Source of the DNA: Nostoc sp. UHCC 0926
Lineage (GTDB): Bacteria; Cyanobacteriota; Cyanobacteriia; Cyanobacteriales; Nostocaceae
Direction of reading: 5' to 3'
NCBI RefSeq assembly: GCF_028623165.1
Contig: NZ_CP117766.1
Location: forward strand, 1-64,000
DNA length: 64,000 bases
The position numbers were made by a program, and so were the translations under genes. Positions 6,954 through 15,891 of this stretch are shown here, in pieces (the stretch's first letter is position 1; each line of letters opens with the position of its first letter). The notes beneath the pieces are model-generated. The model saw nothing but the letters and a program-made list of their open reading frames with translations, ran no database searches and was not told where the DNA came from.

Positions 6954-8627
6954 GTGCAGCCTCGATTGCTTGAAGTATTCTTCTATCCACCAATGGCTAT
7001 TGGTCGCTTAGGTGGCAGTAATATCCCGTTAGAGAGTTTCACCTGGCAGGAAGACCCCACCTTACATGGTGCAGCTAAAACAATTATTGAGCCAGCAATT
7101 AGTCTGGAAATTCAACCTGATGGCTCAATCCGCCCTTATCTACCAAGCATTATTCACTTTAAGGATCAAAACCTCTTTCGTCCAGTCGCGCCATTTTTCG
7201 AGTTATGGGCGCGAGTCCAAAATTCAGATAGCTCAATCGTTGAGCTTCCCCTAACAAACAAACTTCTTCAAGAATTAGCAGTACCCCTTGATGCTGTTTC
7301 TTACGTGGTAGAGGCGGCAAATTTAAAAGCAGCAAGGCGCACTGGAGATTCTACCTGTGGTTTTAGTGCCAGGGTTGAGGTTCGCGCTAGTGATTCTCAA
7401 CCTTACCCACTTTTGGCAACCAGTCCACGGGGAGTAGGCTCGGAACCCTTAGTTTTGCCCGATAAGCCGATACCTCTGGGGCACATTCAAGTGATTCGCC
7501 CTGTGGATGCTGTGGAGATGGGGGTAGACTTGGGTGTACTCCGCATTCGGTTTACACCTGCTTACGGCCATGTCTACGGGCCACCAACGGCTACCACAGC
7601 CCCTGCTCCCGGAACCAGACGCATACATGAAATCGTTTTAGAACAAAATCGGATTCTGAATCCTAATTCCTCATGGCTCAATTACAATTCTGATTTCACA
7701 CGTTATCACAATCCCGACCCCTATGATACCTATGATGGGGCTGATGTAGATTCTCCTGTAACCAGCGATCGCTCTTGGGGTGTTGTGGATGATACCTGTG
7801 ATGGCATAATTACAGCTTTTGTTGTAGTGGGTGGTGAGCGGTTTAGGGCAGTGGCTCGGTTCTTTTCAGGGCCGCCGGACTTTGCTCCTGACCGCCGTCC
7901 TTTCCTAACCTTAGCTGATGACTTAGCTGACCGCGATTTGCCTGTTCCAGCGTTAGATGACGAACAGCTGACTACCTCAGAAATTGCTGATCTTTTCCAA
8001 CGTGTGTTCGAGACATTAAGTTTGCTAAATTTGGATGCCAACCGCTCGCGGGCATTAAATGAAAATGCAGGCAGTACTATACCTAAAACTGTTGCAGAAT
8101 TGCCACCCCGCACTGATTTTAGTAGCATGACTTCCGTTGACAAGCCTTATGCAGATAAGGTGCCAGATTTAATTAGTCAACCTGTAGCGCGTGACCACTT
8201 ACCTTACTCAGCAGTTGCTGCCAGCGTTCATGCGTCTTTAACAGATGTGGAAGCCCTGACCGATTTTCTGCGTACCTTTGGTGTACGGGTCGAGTATTTG
8301 TTGCGTCCCCCCTACGGCGTGGTGGCAGAACTGGGCGAACAGCCACCAGAAACACCCGAACCCCGTCATCGAGATGTCCGTATCGAGCGCGATCGCGTCC
8401 ATGATATGCGTATGCCTCCTTACATGCGTGACTCGGATGCTACGGCGTTATCTCTGACTAGGCGGCAGTATAACCAGATTTTAGGGTTTGTGGACAAGCT
8501 TCGCACCCAAGTCCCAACTGAATTGGCCCTTACCTCTAACCAAGTTGCTCCAGTTGCCACAGTAGCTACACCAGTTCGCCAGCACGTAGCCAGAGTTATA
8601 GCTCGTCGTTCCGAATCACAGGATTAA
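6954..8627 (+). CDS. LodA/GoxA N-terminal-region-like protein
   Basis: The start is set at GTG 6954, 5 nt after GGGAGG, giving 557 aa; a longer reading from 6816 begins with an unlikely leader. Near the N-terminus YPPMAIGRLGGS (11-22) resembles the YPPxGIARVGNS opening of LodA-type oxidases. WGVVDDTCDGIITA (275-288) followed by PPDFAPD (307-313) matches the D-D-x-x-DG-x-x-TA ... PPDFAP pattern of that family. The region that in LodA carries the cofactor Cys and Trp is missing; similar motifs occur instead in the protein two genes downstream. Residues 340-557 are less typical. Three bp separate it from the radical SAM gene. Probably a structural or substrate subunit. Confidence 0.6.
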   Translation: MQPRLLEVFFYPPMAIGRLGGSNIPLESFTWQEDPTLHGAAKTIIEPAISLEIQPDGSIRPYLPSIIHFKDQNLFRPVAPFFELWARVQNSDSSIVELPLTNKLLQELAVPLDAVSYVVEAANLKAARRTGDSTCGFSARVEVRASDSQPYPLLATSPRGVGSEPLVLPDKPIPLGHIQVIRPVDAVEMGVDLGVLRIRFTPAYGHVYGPPTATTAPAPGTRRIHEIVLEQNRILNPNSSWLNYNSDFTRYHNPDPYDTYDGADVDSPVTSDRSWGVVDDTCDGIITAFVVVGGERFRAVARFFSGPPDFAPDRRPFLTLADDLADRDLPVPALDDEQLTTSEIADLFQRVFETLSLLNLDANRSRALNENAGSTIPKTVAELPPRTDFSSMTSVDKPYADKVPDLISQPVARDHLPYSAVAASVHASLTDVEALTDFLRTFGVRVEYLLRPPYGVVAELGEQPPETPEPRHRDVRIERDRVHDMRMPPYMRDSDATALSLTRRQYNQILGFVDKLRTQVPTELALTSNQVAPVATVATPVRQHVARVIARRSESQD

Positions 8628-8630
8628 TAT

Positions 8631-9956
8631 ATGCAATCTACTTTTGCAAACTCTGATTTGGCGGTTGCTGAGAGTCCCCAACCTTGGTTTCACTTGATAG
8701 CAGGTGATAAACCATTGGTATTTTTGATGGGAAACTCCCAACTTTTTGAAGTTAGCCCAGATTTTTTTGCAGACGTGTCTAATGGCAATCCAGAAGCGAT
8801 CGCCGAACTACGTGCTACTGTACCGTCTGCTCAAGCAGCAGTTAGTCCTTGGCACGCTGATAGAGAGCCAACTGCCATATCTCTAAATCTGGCACAATCT
8901 TGTAACTTAGCGTGTAGCTATTGTTATGCGGATGAAGGGCGCTTTGGGGGAAAGCAACGTTTAATGTCAGTGGAAGTTGCTTTGAAGACAATCGAGCGAC
9001 TGATTGAGCAAACCCAAGGACGACGAGTCACCATCGGCTTTATTGGCGGTGAGCCATTTCTCAATCGCCCCACCCTATACCAAAGTGTGGAATATGCGAA
9101 TGAACTGGCTGCTCGTCGCGGGATCTCTGTAGGCTTCTCCGTGACCACTAATGGTACTCTACTCAATCAGTCAGACATTGAACTCCTGCGGGACAATGCT
9201 TTTGCTGTGTCGGTGAGTATTGATGGCGGTGCAACGATTCACGATTTACACCGCAGTAACCATCGTGGTACAGGCAGCTTTGCCACAGTTGTAGATAGCC
9301 TGCGTCCCCTACTCAACAATCCAGGTCGAGCCAAGATAGCAGCACGTTCTACAGTAACTCGTGATGATCTGCGGGTGTTGGAACGGGTTGAGGCTTTGAG
9401 TGCGATCGGGTTTCAAGAAATTGGCGTTAGCCCTTTGAAGACATCTCCTGACCCGAAGTTGGCTTTTACCTCAGAGGACTGGTCAATTTTTCTGCAAGAA
9501 ATGATTCGGGTAGCTGAAGCTGAATGGCAAGAAGTGTTGAGAGGTAAGGAGTTTCGCTTTTCTAATTTAGCGATCGCCCTGCGGGAAATTCACCGGGGTT
9601 CCTGTCGTCCATTGCCATGTGGCGCCGCAGACAATTATGTATCTGTGAGTGCTGATGGTAATTACTTTACCTGCCACCGTACCATCGACCAAGACCGCTT
9701 TGCCTTGGGAACATTTGCTGATGGGCCTTCTCAAGTAGCCCGCGAAAAATTTTTGCAAGCGCGATCGGTTGACCGCCAAGAACCTTGTCGTTCTTGTTGG
9801 GCACGTTACCTGTGCGGTGGCGGCTGCCATGCTGAAGTCATTGCATCTGGCCGTCATGGTTGCGATTATATCCGCGGCTGGCTGGATTACTGCTTACGTT
9901 ATTACGATCGCGCTTTATCTGAACGTCCTGAGATTTTTGATCGCCCACACACATAA
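8631..9956 (+). CDS. Radical SAM / SPASM peptide maturase
   Basis: A 441-aa enzyme. CNLACSYC (C91, C95, C98) binds the SAM [4Fe-4S] cluster, GGEP is at 139-142, and the C-terminal SPASM region has C324, C330, C348, then C386-x2-C389-x5-C395-x3-C399 and C411, enough for two auxiliary clusters. An N-terminal extension of about 80 residues precedes the barrel, as in QhpD, which forms thioether crosslinks between Cys and Asp/Glu in the quinohemoprotein gamma subunit. The gene is packed between two LodA-like proteins (3- and 5-bp gaps), so one of them is its probable substrate. Known LodA systems are not described as needing a radical SAM enzyme. Confidence 0.85.
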   Translation: MQSTFANSDLAVAESPQPWFHLIAGDKPLVFLMGNSQLFEVSPDFFADVSNGNPEAIAELRATVPSAQAAVSPWHADREPTAISLNLAQSCNLACSYCYADEGRFGGKQRLMSVEVALKTIERLIEQTQGRRVTIGFIGGEPFLNRPTLYQSVEYANELAARRGISVGFSVTTNGTLLNQSDIELLRDNAFAVSVSIDGGATIHDLHRSNHRGTGSFATVVDSLRPLLNNPGRAKIAARSTVTRDDLRVLERVEALSAIGFQEIGVSPLKTSPDPKLAFTSEDWSIFLQEMIRVAEAEWQEVLRGKEFRFSNLAIALREIHRGSCRPLPCGAADNYVSVSADGNYFTCHRTIDQDRFALGTFADGPSQVAREKFLQARSVDRQEPCRSCWARYLCGGGCHAEVIASGRHGCDYIRGWLDYCLRYYDRALSERPEIFDRPHT

Positions 9957-9961
9957 CCATT

Positions 9962-11758
9962 ATGAGTGAGAAAATTTTTCCCCGTAACTTGACAGCAAGA
10001 GCTGACAGGCAAGTGGTTGGCAATCCAGCCACCACACGCTTAGAAAGCGGTGTTGGCAACTGCTATCCTGGGTTGGAATTTGACCAGCGCAATCTTGACC
10101 GCCGCTTTTTTGCTGGGCTAGTTTTTGAGTTTGTTTCTGAAAGCGATAATCCCAATCCCGATGCTTCGCGTGGTGGTGCCCTATTGCTTGGTCTGGAACT
10201 GAGCGATCCTGAGTTGAACCCGGCTTTCCATGCTGGCAATCCAGAGCTAATTGCAGCTGCGACACAACTACGTACAGCACTCGGTGGAGAATCAGGCAAC
10301 ACCTTATCTACAGGTAGATGGTATCTCGATTCTCTGGAACAGGGAGGAAAACAGATATCCCTGTTTCAAATAGGTGAAGATGACAAAAAAGTAGTACCGT
10401 TAGATGGTCTAATAGTTTGGCGTTTAGTGCGTTCTTTGGAACCAGGTTTAGTTAAAATCAAACTCTGGCGACGCGATGCACCCAGTGATAGCAACCCTCC
10501 AGCGACGAGTGAAATTGAACTGAGCGGCTGGCGTCGGGTGTTTGTCGATTCTCAAAGCGGCGTTATTGGGCAAGTCTATCAAGCTGGAGAATTAACCCAG
10601 AGCCTTTGTTCTCCCTGGCAACATGACTTTCGTGACTGTGCTTGCTTCTACTGGGCTTCTAACCACCCAGATATAGTTCTAGGCGAAGATACTCTAGGTG
10701 AATCTACGCTTCCTTCCGGTGCTTCAGCCGACCCAGAACGGGCAAATACACCTATTGATTGGCTTAGGAGCGATCGCTCTCTAGCTAGTCGTGCAGGCGC
10801 TCTGGGAAATCCCCGCGAAAACCGCCCATTCCAGATGGATCACTATGAAATTAGCCAACGCTGGCAAGAACTGGCTGTTGTGCTAAGAGGCAAAGAAATC
10901 TCTCAGATATATCGAGCGCCAACAGCAGACACTGCTAATCCATATAAAAGTCCAGAGGTGCTGGCAGCGAAATTGTATGATTTAGCTGGTTTAGAACACG
11001 TCTTGTGTCTAGAGTACCTCTATGCTCTTTACTCCCTAGTGGCACCTGAGGAGGTAGATGTTAACACCTGGCCTACACTCCGGGATGACCTAACTTTCGT
11101 TAGTCACGAGTTGCTGTTGGTGGCTGTGAGCGAAATGCGTCATTTGCGGTGGGTGAATCAGTTGCTCTGGGAACTCGACCATACAGGACTAACTAAAAAA
11201 GCTTATGGCCCAGCCTTGGAGGTTGCAGAGCGCATCCCTGTAGGTAACGGTCATACCCGTCCCCGCCAACTCCGTCCTTTAAATAGAAAGACTTTGGCTG
11301 ATTTCATCGCTGTGGAAGCTCCTAGCGGTGGTATCGATGGTCAATATGCACGGGTGGTAGCGACTCTTCGCCAACCCCAATACCCAAACAGTCTATATCA
11401 GTTAGCCGGGCGGATTATTGCTGATGGGGTAGAGCATTTTAGCAAGTTCAGCGAAATTGAAACAGTGCTGCGTGCTTATCAAGGTGCGCCGCAAGGTAAT
11501 GGCACCAAACCGCCATATCTGAGAAATGTCACACCAGCACCTAGTGACAATCCAGATGCCAAGCAAGCTCTTGATGCCTATCAGCGACTTCTCAATTACT
11601 TAGAAGCAGCTTACAAGAAGGGAGACATGGAAGACGCCAACAATATTGTCTTTGCACGTCAGGAAATGATCAACTTACAAGTGATCGCTCAAAAGCTGGC
11701 AACTCAGGGATTTGGCATCCCGTTTTTCGACGCTCACCTCAATGAAGTAGATGATTGA
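9962..11758 (+). CDS. LodA-C-like segment fused to ferritin-like diiron domain
   Basis: A 598-aa protein with two parts. Residues 1-310: GVGNCYPGLEF (30-40) and SPWQHDFRDC (217-226), followed by YWASNHPD (230-237) and RWQELAVVLRG (300-310), resemble the PGxE, PWQxDFxxC, WPAxxP and W-x-x-LG segments of LodA/GoxA. C226 and W301 would be the tryptophylquinone pair by position; C228 is an alternative. Residues 335-500: a ferritin-like fold of the VioB type with E345, E351, E383, E391-x-x-H394, E452 and E491-H492 as metal ligands. Combining these parts, next to a radical SAM maturase, is unusual. Last gene of the operon. Function inferred, not established. Confidence 0.65.
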   Translation: MSEKIFPRNLTARADRQVVGNPATTRLESGVGNCYPGLEFDQRNLDRRFFAGLVFEFVSESDNPNPDASRGGALLLGLELSDPELNPAFHAGNPELIAAATQLRTALGGESGNTLSTGRWYLDSLEQGGKQISLFQIGEDDKKVVPLDGLIVWRLVRSLEPGLVKIKLWRRDAPSDSNPPATSEIELSGWRRVFVDSQSGVIGQVYQAGELTQSLCSPWQHDFRDCACFYWASNHPDIVLGEDTLGESTLPSGASADPERANTPIDWLRSDRSLASRAGALGNPRENRPFQMDHYEISQRWQELAVVLRGKEISQIYRAPTADTANPYKSPEVLAAKLYDLAGLEHVLCLEYLYALYSLVAPEEVDVNTWPTLRDDLTFVSHELLLVAVSEMRHLRWVNQLLWELDHTGLTKKAYGPALEVAERIPVGNGHTRPRQLRPLNRKTLADFIAVEAPSGGIDGQYARVVATLRQPQYPNSLYQLAGRIIADGVEHFSKFSEIETVLRAYQGAPQGNGTKPPYLRNVTPAPSDNPDAKQALDAYQRLLNYLEAAYKKGDMEDANNIVFARQEMINLQVIAQKLATQGFGIPFFDAHLNEVDD

Positions 11759-11840
11759 AGAAGGTAGAAGGCAGGAGGCTCAGTTGGCAGAAGGTTTCAT
11801 TTAGAATGTCACAGTCGATAACTGCTCCTCTGGCAATCTC

Positions 11841-11982
11841 TGCCGTGGTTGTCCGCGATGCCGTAACTATGCCGTAGGCTACGACCTATACAGGGGATGG
11901 ATTGCCGTGATTGCTGCCGTATGCCGTAGACATGGATAAAAGCCAGTTTTACATAGCTCCTGCTCACTACGGCATCACGGCA
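11841..11982. repeat. Cluster of TGCCGT repeats
   Basis: TGCCGT occurs at 11841, 11859, 11870, 11903, 11915 and 11922, and inverted (ACGGCA) at 11969 and 11977, all within 142 bp between convergent genes. Several are extended to ATGCCGTA. It may be an iteron, a transfer-related site or a protein-binding array. Confidence 0.45.
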
Positions 11983-11988
11983 GGACTT

Positions 11989-13812
11989 TCACCAATCAGG
12001 CAGGGAATAGCTATCATTGCCGTCATAATTTATCTTATCCCTCTCAACTAATTCAGCTAACCCATCAATTAATTCTGACTCGGAATAACCAGATAACCTG
12101 TCAGCTTTCTTAAAATCACGTAATGTTTTTGGCGTTTTAGACTTCACATTATGGAAGTATTCATAAATCTTGTTAGCCACCTCAGATAATGGCTTTGGAT
12201 GTACATTCTGAGCAGCATTTAAATTAAATTCCAGGTCAAATACTCTATCTAGATATTCCTGCTCCGAAGCAATTGGCTTGACTTGATTAGATAAAAGGGG
12301 CATTAATGCCACAACAAAACCCCCAACGGAAGCAATCATAACTGGACGCAAGTTTTGATAAGAGACTGCTTTAATATCCAAGTATTTAGATTTGATTTGC
12401 TCCCGCTCTTGCTTACCTGGAATAATGTCACCTCTATTTAAAATCAATTCCAGTACCCCATAAGATTCTTGTTCCCTTCCATTCTTGATATACCTGTTAC
12501 CTAACAGCAATAAATTGAGACAGAGACGAGTTTGGGCATCCATCTTTTCAATGCCCAATGCCGCCAAATTAAAAGACTGTAGGGAAGCAACAAACTTAGT
12601 ATTAAACTCTCTACCAATCAGTAAAACATCAAGTAATTTACTCCCATAATTCCAGTCGGAGTAATGCTTGCTTAATTGGTCAGCAATCACTAACCAGTCA
12701 TCCAGAATTAGAATCAATGGCGGTAAGGATTCGCGCTTTGATTCTGGTAGTTGCTTACGTTTTTTGTAGTCGGTGTAAAAGTTGTCAATTACCTCTTTGG
12801 CTAGGTCTGGGTTTTCCCCGTCAAAAACAATTACCCTTTCTTTCTCTCGTAAACCACAGAAACTATCATTCTTAGCACTAATTACCCAGATATCAGCATT
12901 CTTGTAATCCGCCAAGATTTTTTGAATTAAGTAATTGAGGGTAACTGATTTCCCGCTTCCTGGTGCGGCGACTAAAGCAGTGGAGCTATCGGCTCTGGCC
13001 AGGGCTTGCAAAGTATTCAGGGCAAGAGATTCTGATGGGTCAAGGCTACTAGCAGTATTTTGTCCTAATGTCTGCTGTTCAGAGCCAGTCACTTTATCGT
13101 CACCCCTGGCGATATCCTGCATTGATTGCCCTGGTAATGCTGCGGCTGGTTGACCCGTTGCCTGTTGCAGTTGCACCCGTGCTTCTGCCTCTGCCCTTAA
13201 CCTCACTTGCTCCTGAAATATAGCTAACTCTTGCGGTGTCATTTTTGACAACTGCGCCTCTCTTACCCGTCTATTCTCCGTCCATTGGTGGAATTCGTAA
13301 TCTAGTTGGGCGCTATATGCTTCCTTATGGAGCCTTAACCCTGACCAAAGTTTAGAAATTAGCCAATTGCTACGAATTTCTTCCCTAACAGAGGGCATTA
13401 GTTGTAGCAATCGCCATTCCCTAGCTTTGGATAAGGTAAAGGCTCCTCCTAGAAAAAACACTGAAGCTAATCCCCACCAAGGCTTATCTGGGTTACTTGG
13501 GGGGATTATTCTTAGACGGGTAGCTTTGGTTGGCAAGAAGTTATCACGTTGAAACTCTGGGTTAGCTGGTGCATAAGCTTCAGCATAAAACTCCGATTCA
13601 GGCATTATGTAACGCTTATTGGGAGTGCAGTACCTTTGACGGTTAACCGGATTAGTGAGCGTTGAGGGGATGAAGCAATATTCAACCAAACTAATCATCG
13701 TGCCAGTAAATGACTTTGCCCCACAAATTAAGCCAATGGTTGCCAGCAGCCCCACAGTAATATTGTTGGCTGTTCCTGATCGTAAATAATCCTCAAACTG
13801 CTTACCTTTCAT
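11989..13812 (-). CDS. Membrane-anchored P-loop ATPase (FtsK/VirD4-like)
   Basis: The start is ATG 13812, in an ATGA overlap with the upstream stop and preceded by GGGGGAG; this gives 607 aa. Two hydrophobic segments (about 18-45 and 112-128) anchor it, a charged coiled region follows (150-225), then a RecA-like motor with Walker A APGSGKS (283-289) and Walker B LILILDDW (D371-D372). The C-terminal 70 residues look like a winged-helix DNA-binding unit. The architecture suits a DNA pump: plasmid segregation or a conjugation coupling protein. It ends the operon that begins with the actin-like ATPase. No relaxase or mating-pore genes are adjacent, so the role is inferred. Confidence 0.7.
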   Translation of the reverse strand: MKGKQFEDYLRSGTANNITVGLLATIGLICGAKSFTGTMISLVEYCFIPSTLTNPVNRQRYCTPNKRYIMPESEFYAEAYAPANPEFQRDNFLPTKATRLRIIPPSNPDKPWWGLASVFFLGGAFTLSKAREWRLLQLMPSVREEIRSNWLISKLWSGLRLHKEAYSAQLDYEFHQWTENRRVREAQLSKMTPQELAIFQEQVRLRAEAEARVQLQQATGQPAAALPGQSMQDIARGDDKVTGSEQQTLGQNTASSLDPSESLALNTLQALARADSSTALVAAPGSGKSVTLNYLIQKILADYKNADIWVISAKNDSFCGLREKERVIVFDGENPDLAKEVIDNFYTDYKKRKQLPESKRESLPPLILILDDWLVIADQLSKHYSDWNYGSKLLDVLLIGREFNTKFVASLQSFNLAALGIEKMDAQTRLCLNLLLLGNRYIKNGREQESYGVLELILNRGDIIPGKQEREQIKSKYLDIKAVSYQNLRPVMIASVGGFVVALMPLLSNQVKPIASEQEYLDRVFDLEFNLNAAQNVHPKPLSEVANKIYEYFHNVKSKTPKTLRDFKKADRLSGYSESELIDGLAELVERDKINYDGNDSYSLPDW

Positions 13813-14387
13813 TGGCTTCTCCCCCTCGTCATAGCTGCAAGCAACAACACTCCCAATGCTGCTAACCCAATCAAGAGCCAAGGTGTTTCAGTCTTGGGAG
13901 TTGGTTTAACTTCGTAGTGTCTTACCTCTTCATAGAACCTTGTCTTACCTGTCTTGGTCGCTCCTGACACAGCCCGATATTCATCAAACGCCACCCACAA
14001 TGCAACACCTACGCTTGCAGTTTGGGCAGTCGCCACCATAAAGTCTTGACCAATGTGGATTCTGCCGTCGTATTGAATTTTCGTGAGAGTGTTGGCGAAA
14101 AATAACCCCAGTACGATGCTGCTTAAAGTGCCAGAAGCGATCGCCCCAATCCCTAGAGTTGTTAGTAGGCTGACACCAGCATTGGCAGTAAACACACCCA
14201 GGAATGTAGCCAGTGCTTTGTTTAGCAGTTGTTTGTTACTGAAGACATCTCTAATTGACTGTTCTAACCGTTCGCCGTCTTCGCTCTCCGGGGTCGGTTT
14301 TTCTTCAGTAGTTTCACCCCACATTAACGGTGTGGACTGTTCACTGGTATTTTGGAACTGTGATAATAGGGAATCAATTTCATTCAT
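13809..14387 (-). CDS. Membrane protein of the ParM/ATPase operon
   Basis: I choose ATG 14387 (MNEIDSLLSQ), which has GAGGT 4 nt upstream; the longer reading from 14411 starts inside the ribosome site. The 192-aa product has an acidic soluble N-terminus (1-60), hydrophobic segments around 75-120, a soluble loop with a TKTGKTRFYEEV stretch and a C-terminal transmembrane helix (WLLIGLAALGVLLLAAM). Its stop overlaps the start of the P-loop ATPase gene, implying translational coupling and probable physical partnership. No family recognised. Confidence 0.65.
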   Translation of the reverse strand: MNEIDSLLSQFQNTSEQSTPLMWGETTEEKPTPESEDGERLEQSIRDVFSNKQLLNKALATFLGVFTANAGVSLLTTLGIGAIASGTLSSIVLGLFFANTLTKIQYDGRIHIGQDFMVATAQTASVGVALWVAFDEYRAVSGATKTGKTRFYEEVRHYEVKPTPKTETPWLLIGLAALGVLLLAAMTRGRSQ

Positions 14388-14410
14388 GTTTACCTCGCGT
14401 GGGTGAAACA

Positions 14411-14446
14411 AAAAAAGCCAGAGTTTACCGTCACTACTGGCTTTTA
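14411..14446 (-). terminator. Intrinsic terminator within the operon
   Basis: AAAAGCCAG and CTGGCTTTT arms around a 15-nt loop; read on the minus strand the stem is followed by a run of T. It lies between the stop at 14458 and the next gene, so it may reduce read-through into the two ATPase-end genes. Confidence 0.65.
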
Positions 14447-14457
14447 GCTAACTATGG

Positions 14458-15129
14458 TTAGATGCCCATAAAATTCCTGAACCAGTCGCCTACACGACTA
14501 ATCCCAGCAGTGCGCGAGTAATTGGGCTTTGGTATGCGGTCAGTCTTGGCTTCACTACCGTTTGTCCACAGTGCGCTAGTAACTGCGGTTTCATAAGCTC
14601 GATCCGCCGCGTCTTGTGTCTCAGGCAGCTTGTTAGAAGCTTTAATTAAATCAGCCTCATATTTTGCGATCGCCATCAAGTCGGCAGTAGCCCCAGATAT
14701 CTGAATCAAGGATGAGCGTTGAGCGTGACGGGTTGCCTCCGCAGTGGTAGCGTTGACGTGTTCCGCCTGCATTTCGGTCATCTCGTTTTTGAAACGCTGC
14801 TCTCCTGTCTTACTGGTGTTGATAGCTTTCAGGGTTTGCGTTCCGTGCTTCTGGGTCAGTTGCACCAGTTCAGCGTAGGCTTGGTTTACATCGCCAGTTG
14901 TTTCAATAATCTTCCGATATGCTTCCAAAGCTTTAGGCAGATTAGCCTTAGCTGTGTCAGACAGTCGCGCCATGTCTGCAATTTTGGTGATTACCGTTTG
15001 ATCTCCCTGTAAGGCTTTGTTGAACTCTGATGCCGACACATCAAACAGTCTCCCCATTGCTCCTAACGTACCGGGGGCATTATTGGGAATATGATTTTTG
15101 AGTTTCGCTCCTCCAAAATTACGTGCCAT
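14458..15129 (-). CDS. Helical hypothetical protein, 223 aa
   Basis: No family recognised. The sequence is alanine-rich and almost entirely helical, with long amphipathic stretches (about 35-110 and 115-190) and a basic N-terminus (MARNFGGAKLKNHIP). The start has TAGGAGA 6 nt upstream. It sits in the same-strand operon between a short hypothetical gene and the membrane/ATPase pair and is followed by a terminator. A structural or DNA-associated component of the operon's machine is possible but unproven. Confidence 0.6.
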   Translation of the reverse strand: MARNFGGAKLKNHIPNNAPGTLGAMGRLFDVSASEFNKALQGDQTVITKIADMARLSDTAKANLPKALEAYRKIIETTGDVNQAYAELVQLTQKHGTQTLKAINTSKTGEQRFKNEMTEMQAEHVNATTAEATRHAQRSSLIQISGATADLMAIAKYEADLIKASNKLPETQDAADRAYETAVTSALWTNGSEAKTDRIPKPNYSRTAGISRVGDWFRNFMGI

Positions 15130-15137
15130 TTAATCTC

Positions 15138-15581
15138 CTAATAAGGTATTAAGTCGTAGTTGATATCGCTGGATTCTTGGGGCACTTCATCCCAGTAACC
15201 CATGTCTTCAAATCGGCTATAAATTCTCGTTGCTAATTGCCTTATGGGGTCGTCAAAATCATCAGAAATTAAATCAAATCGGTTAGAACCAAACGCCAAT
15301 ATATTTGCAATATCCGGGTCAATGCCGTTGCCCAAGAATTGACCAAATGCAGCAGAGTATGGATGGTCATCAATGCTTGAATGAGTTGCTAAGAATTCGG
15401 TTCCGGTGAAGGGTGGGTAATCTTCACTCTCAAATATTGGTGTGGAGAGTGCCTCAATATCTGCCGAAATCATTGCTGCCCATTGTTCAGGATTTTCTAC
15501 TTTGAATTGCTCTAATCTCAGGGCGCGGTCAGTTAGCGGTGAACGTCCCCAATCGTTGGGATTTCTGTAATCGAGTGTCAT
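15138..15581 (-). CDS. Hypothetical acidic protein, 147 aa
   Basis: ATG 15581 (MTLDYRNPNDWG) is preferred because AGAAGGA lies 7 nt upstream; a longer frame to 15725 runs through a palindromic repeat and is unlikely to be coding. The product is acidic, rich in aromatic residues and D/E, ending IPY, with no transmembrane segment. No homologous family is recognised. Eight bp separate it from the next gene of the operon. Confidence 0.55.
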   Translation of the reverse strand: MTLDYRNPNDWGRSPLTDRALRLEQFKVENPEQWAAMISADIEALSTPIFESEDYPPFTGTEFLATHSSIDDHPYSAAFGQFLGNGIDPDIANILAFGSNRFDLISDDFDDPIRQLATRIYSRFEDMGYWDEVPQESSDINYDLIPY

Positions 15582-15660
15582 GTTAAAATCCTTCTGTACT
15601 TTTCGTTTTTGCGGCGAGAGATACATCCTGATTAGGCGATCGCCAAGCTTGCCGGCAGAT

Positions 15661-15689
15661 GCGATGGCTACGCCCGCCGCAGGCATCGC
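15661..15689. repeat. Short palindromic intergenic repeat
   Basis: GCGATG (15661-15666) and CATCGC (15684-15689) enclose a GC-rich loop (GCTACGCCCGCCGCAGG type). Such repeats are common between genes in Nostoc-type genomes; a GCGATCGC site is 20 bp to the left. Confidence 0.5.
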
Positions 15690-15696
15690 TTCATCA

Positions 15697-15891
15697 TCAG
15701 TTCTCACAAAACTCAACAAGTTCAAAAACCTCCCTCTGCACTTGGTTTTGGCTTAATTCTTTGCGCCTGCCCTTGGAGTCATTGAATACGAAAGGGGCAT
15801 TGACTCGACAATTAGAGCGATGGCTGTAGCGCAGTTGTTGACCGCGAAATTCATAGAGGTGGTTACGCTGTAAGGCTGTCGTTGAAAGCAT
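15697..15891 (-). CDS. Small hypothetical protein, 64 aa
   Basis: ATG 15891 with GAGGGA 7 nt upstream is preferred over a TTG at 15906. The gene overlaps the end of the preceding one by 29 bp in another frame. The product is basic (LYEFRGQQLRYSHRSNCRVN ...) and has no recognised domain. Part of the 17729-to-11989 operon. Confidence 0.5.
   Translation of the reverse strand: MLSTTALQRNHLYEFRGQQLRYSHRSNCRVNAPFVFNDSKGRRKELSQNQVQREVFELVEFCEN

Noticed and set aside
15582-15725. N-terminal extension of the 147-aa gene
   Set aside because: It runs through a palindromic intergenic repeat and a HIP1 site; the internal ATG has a good ribosome site.
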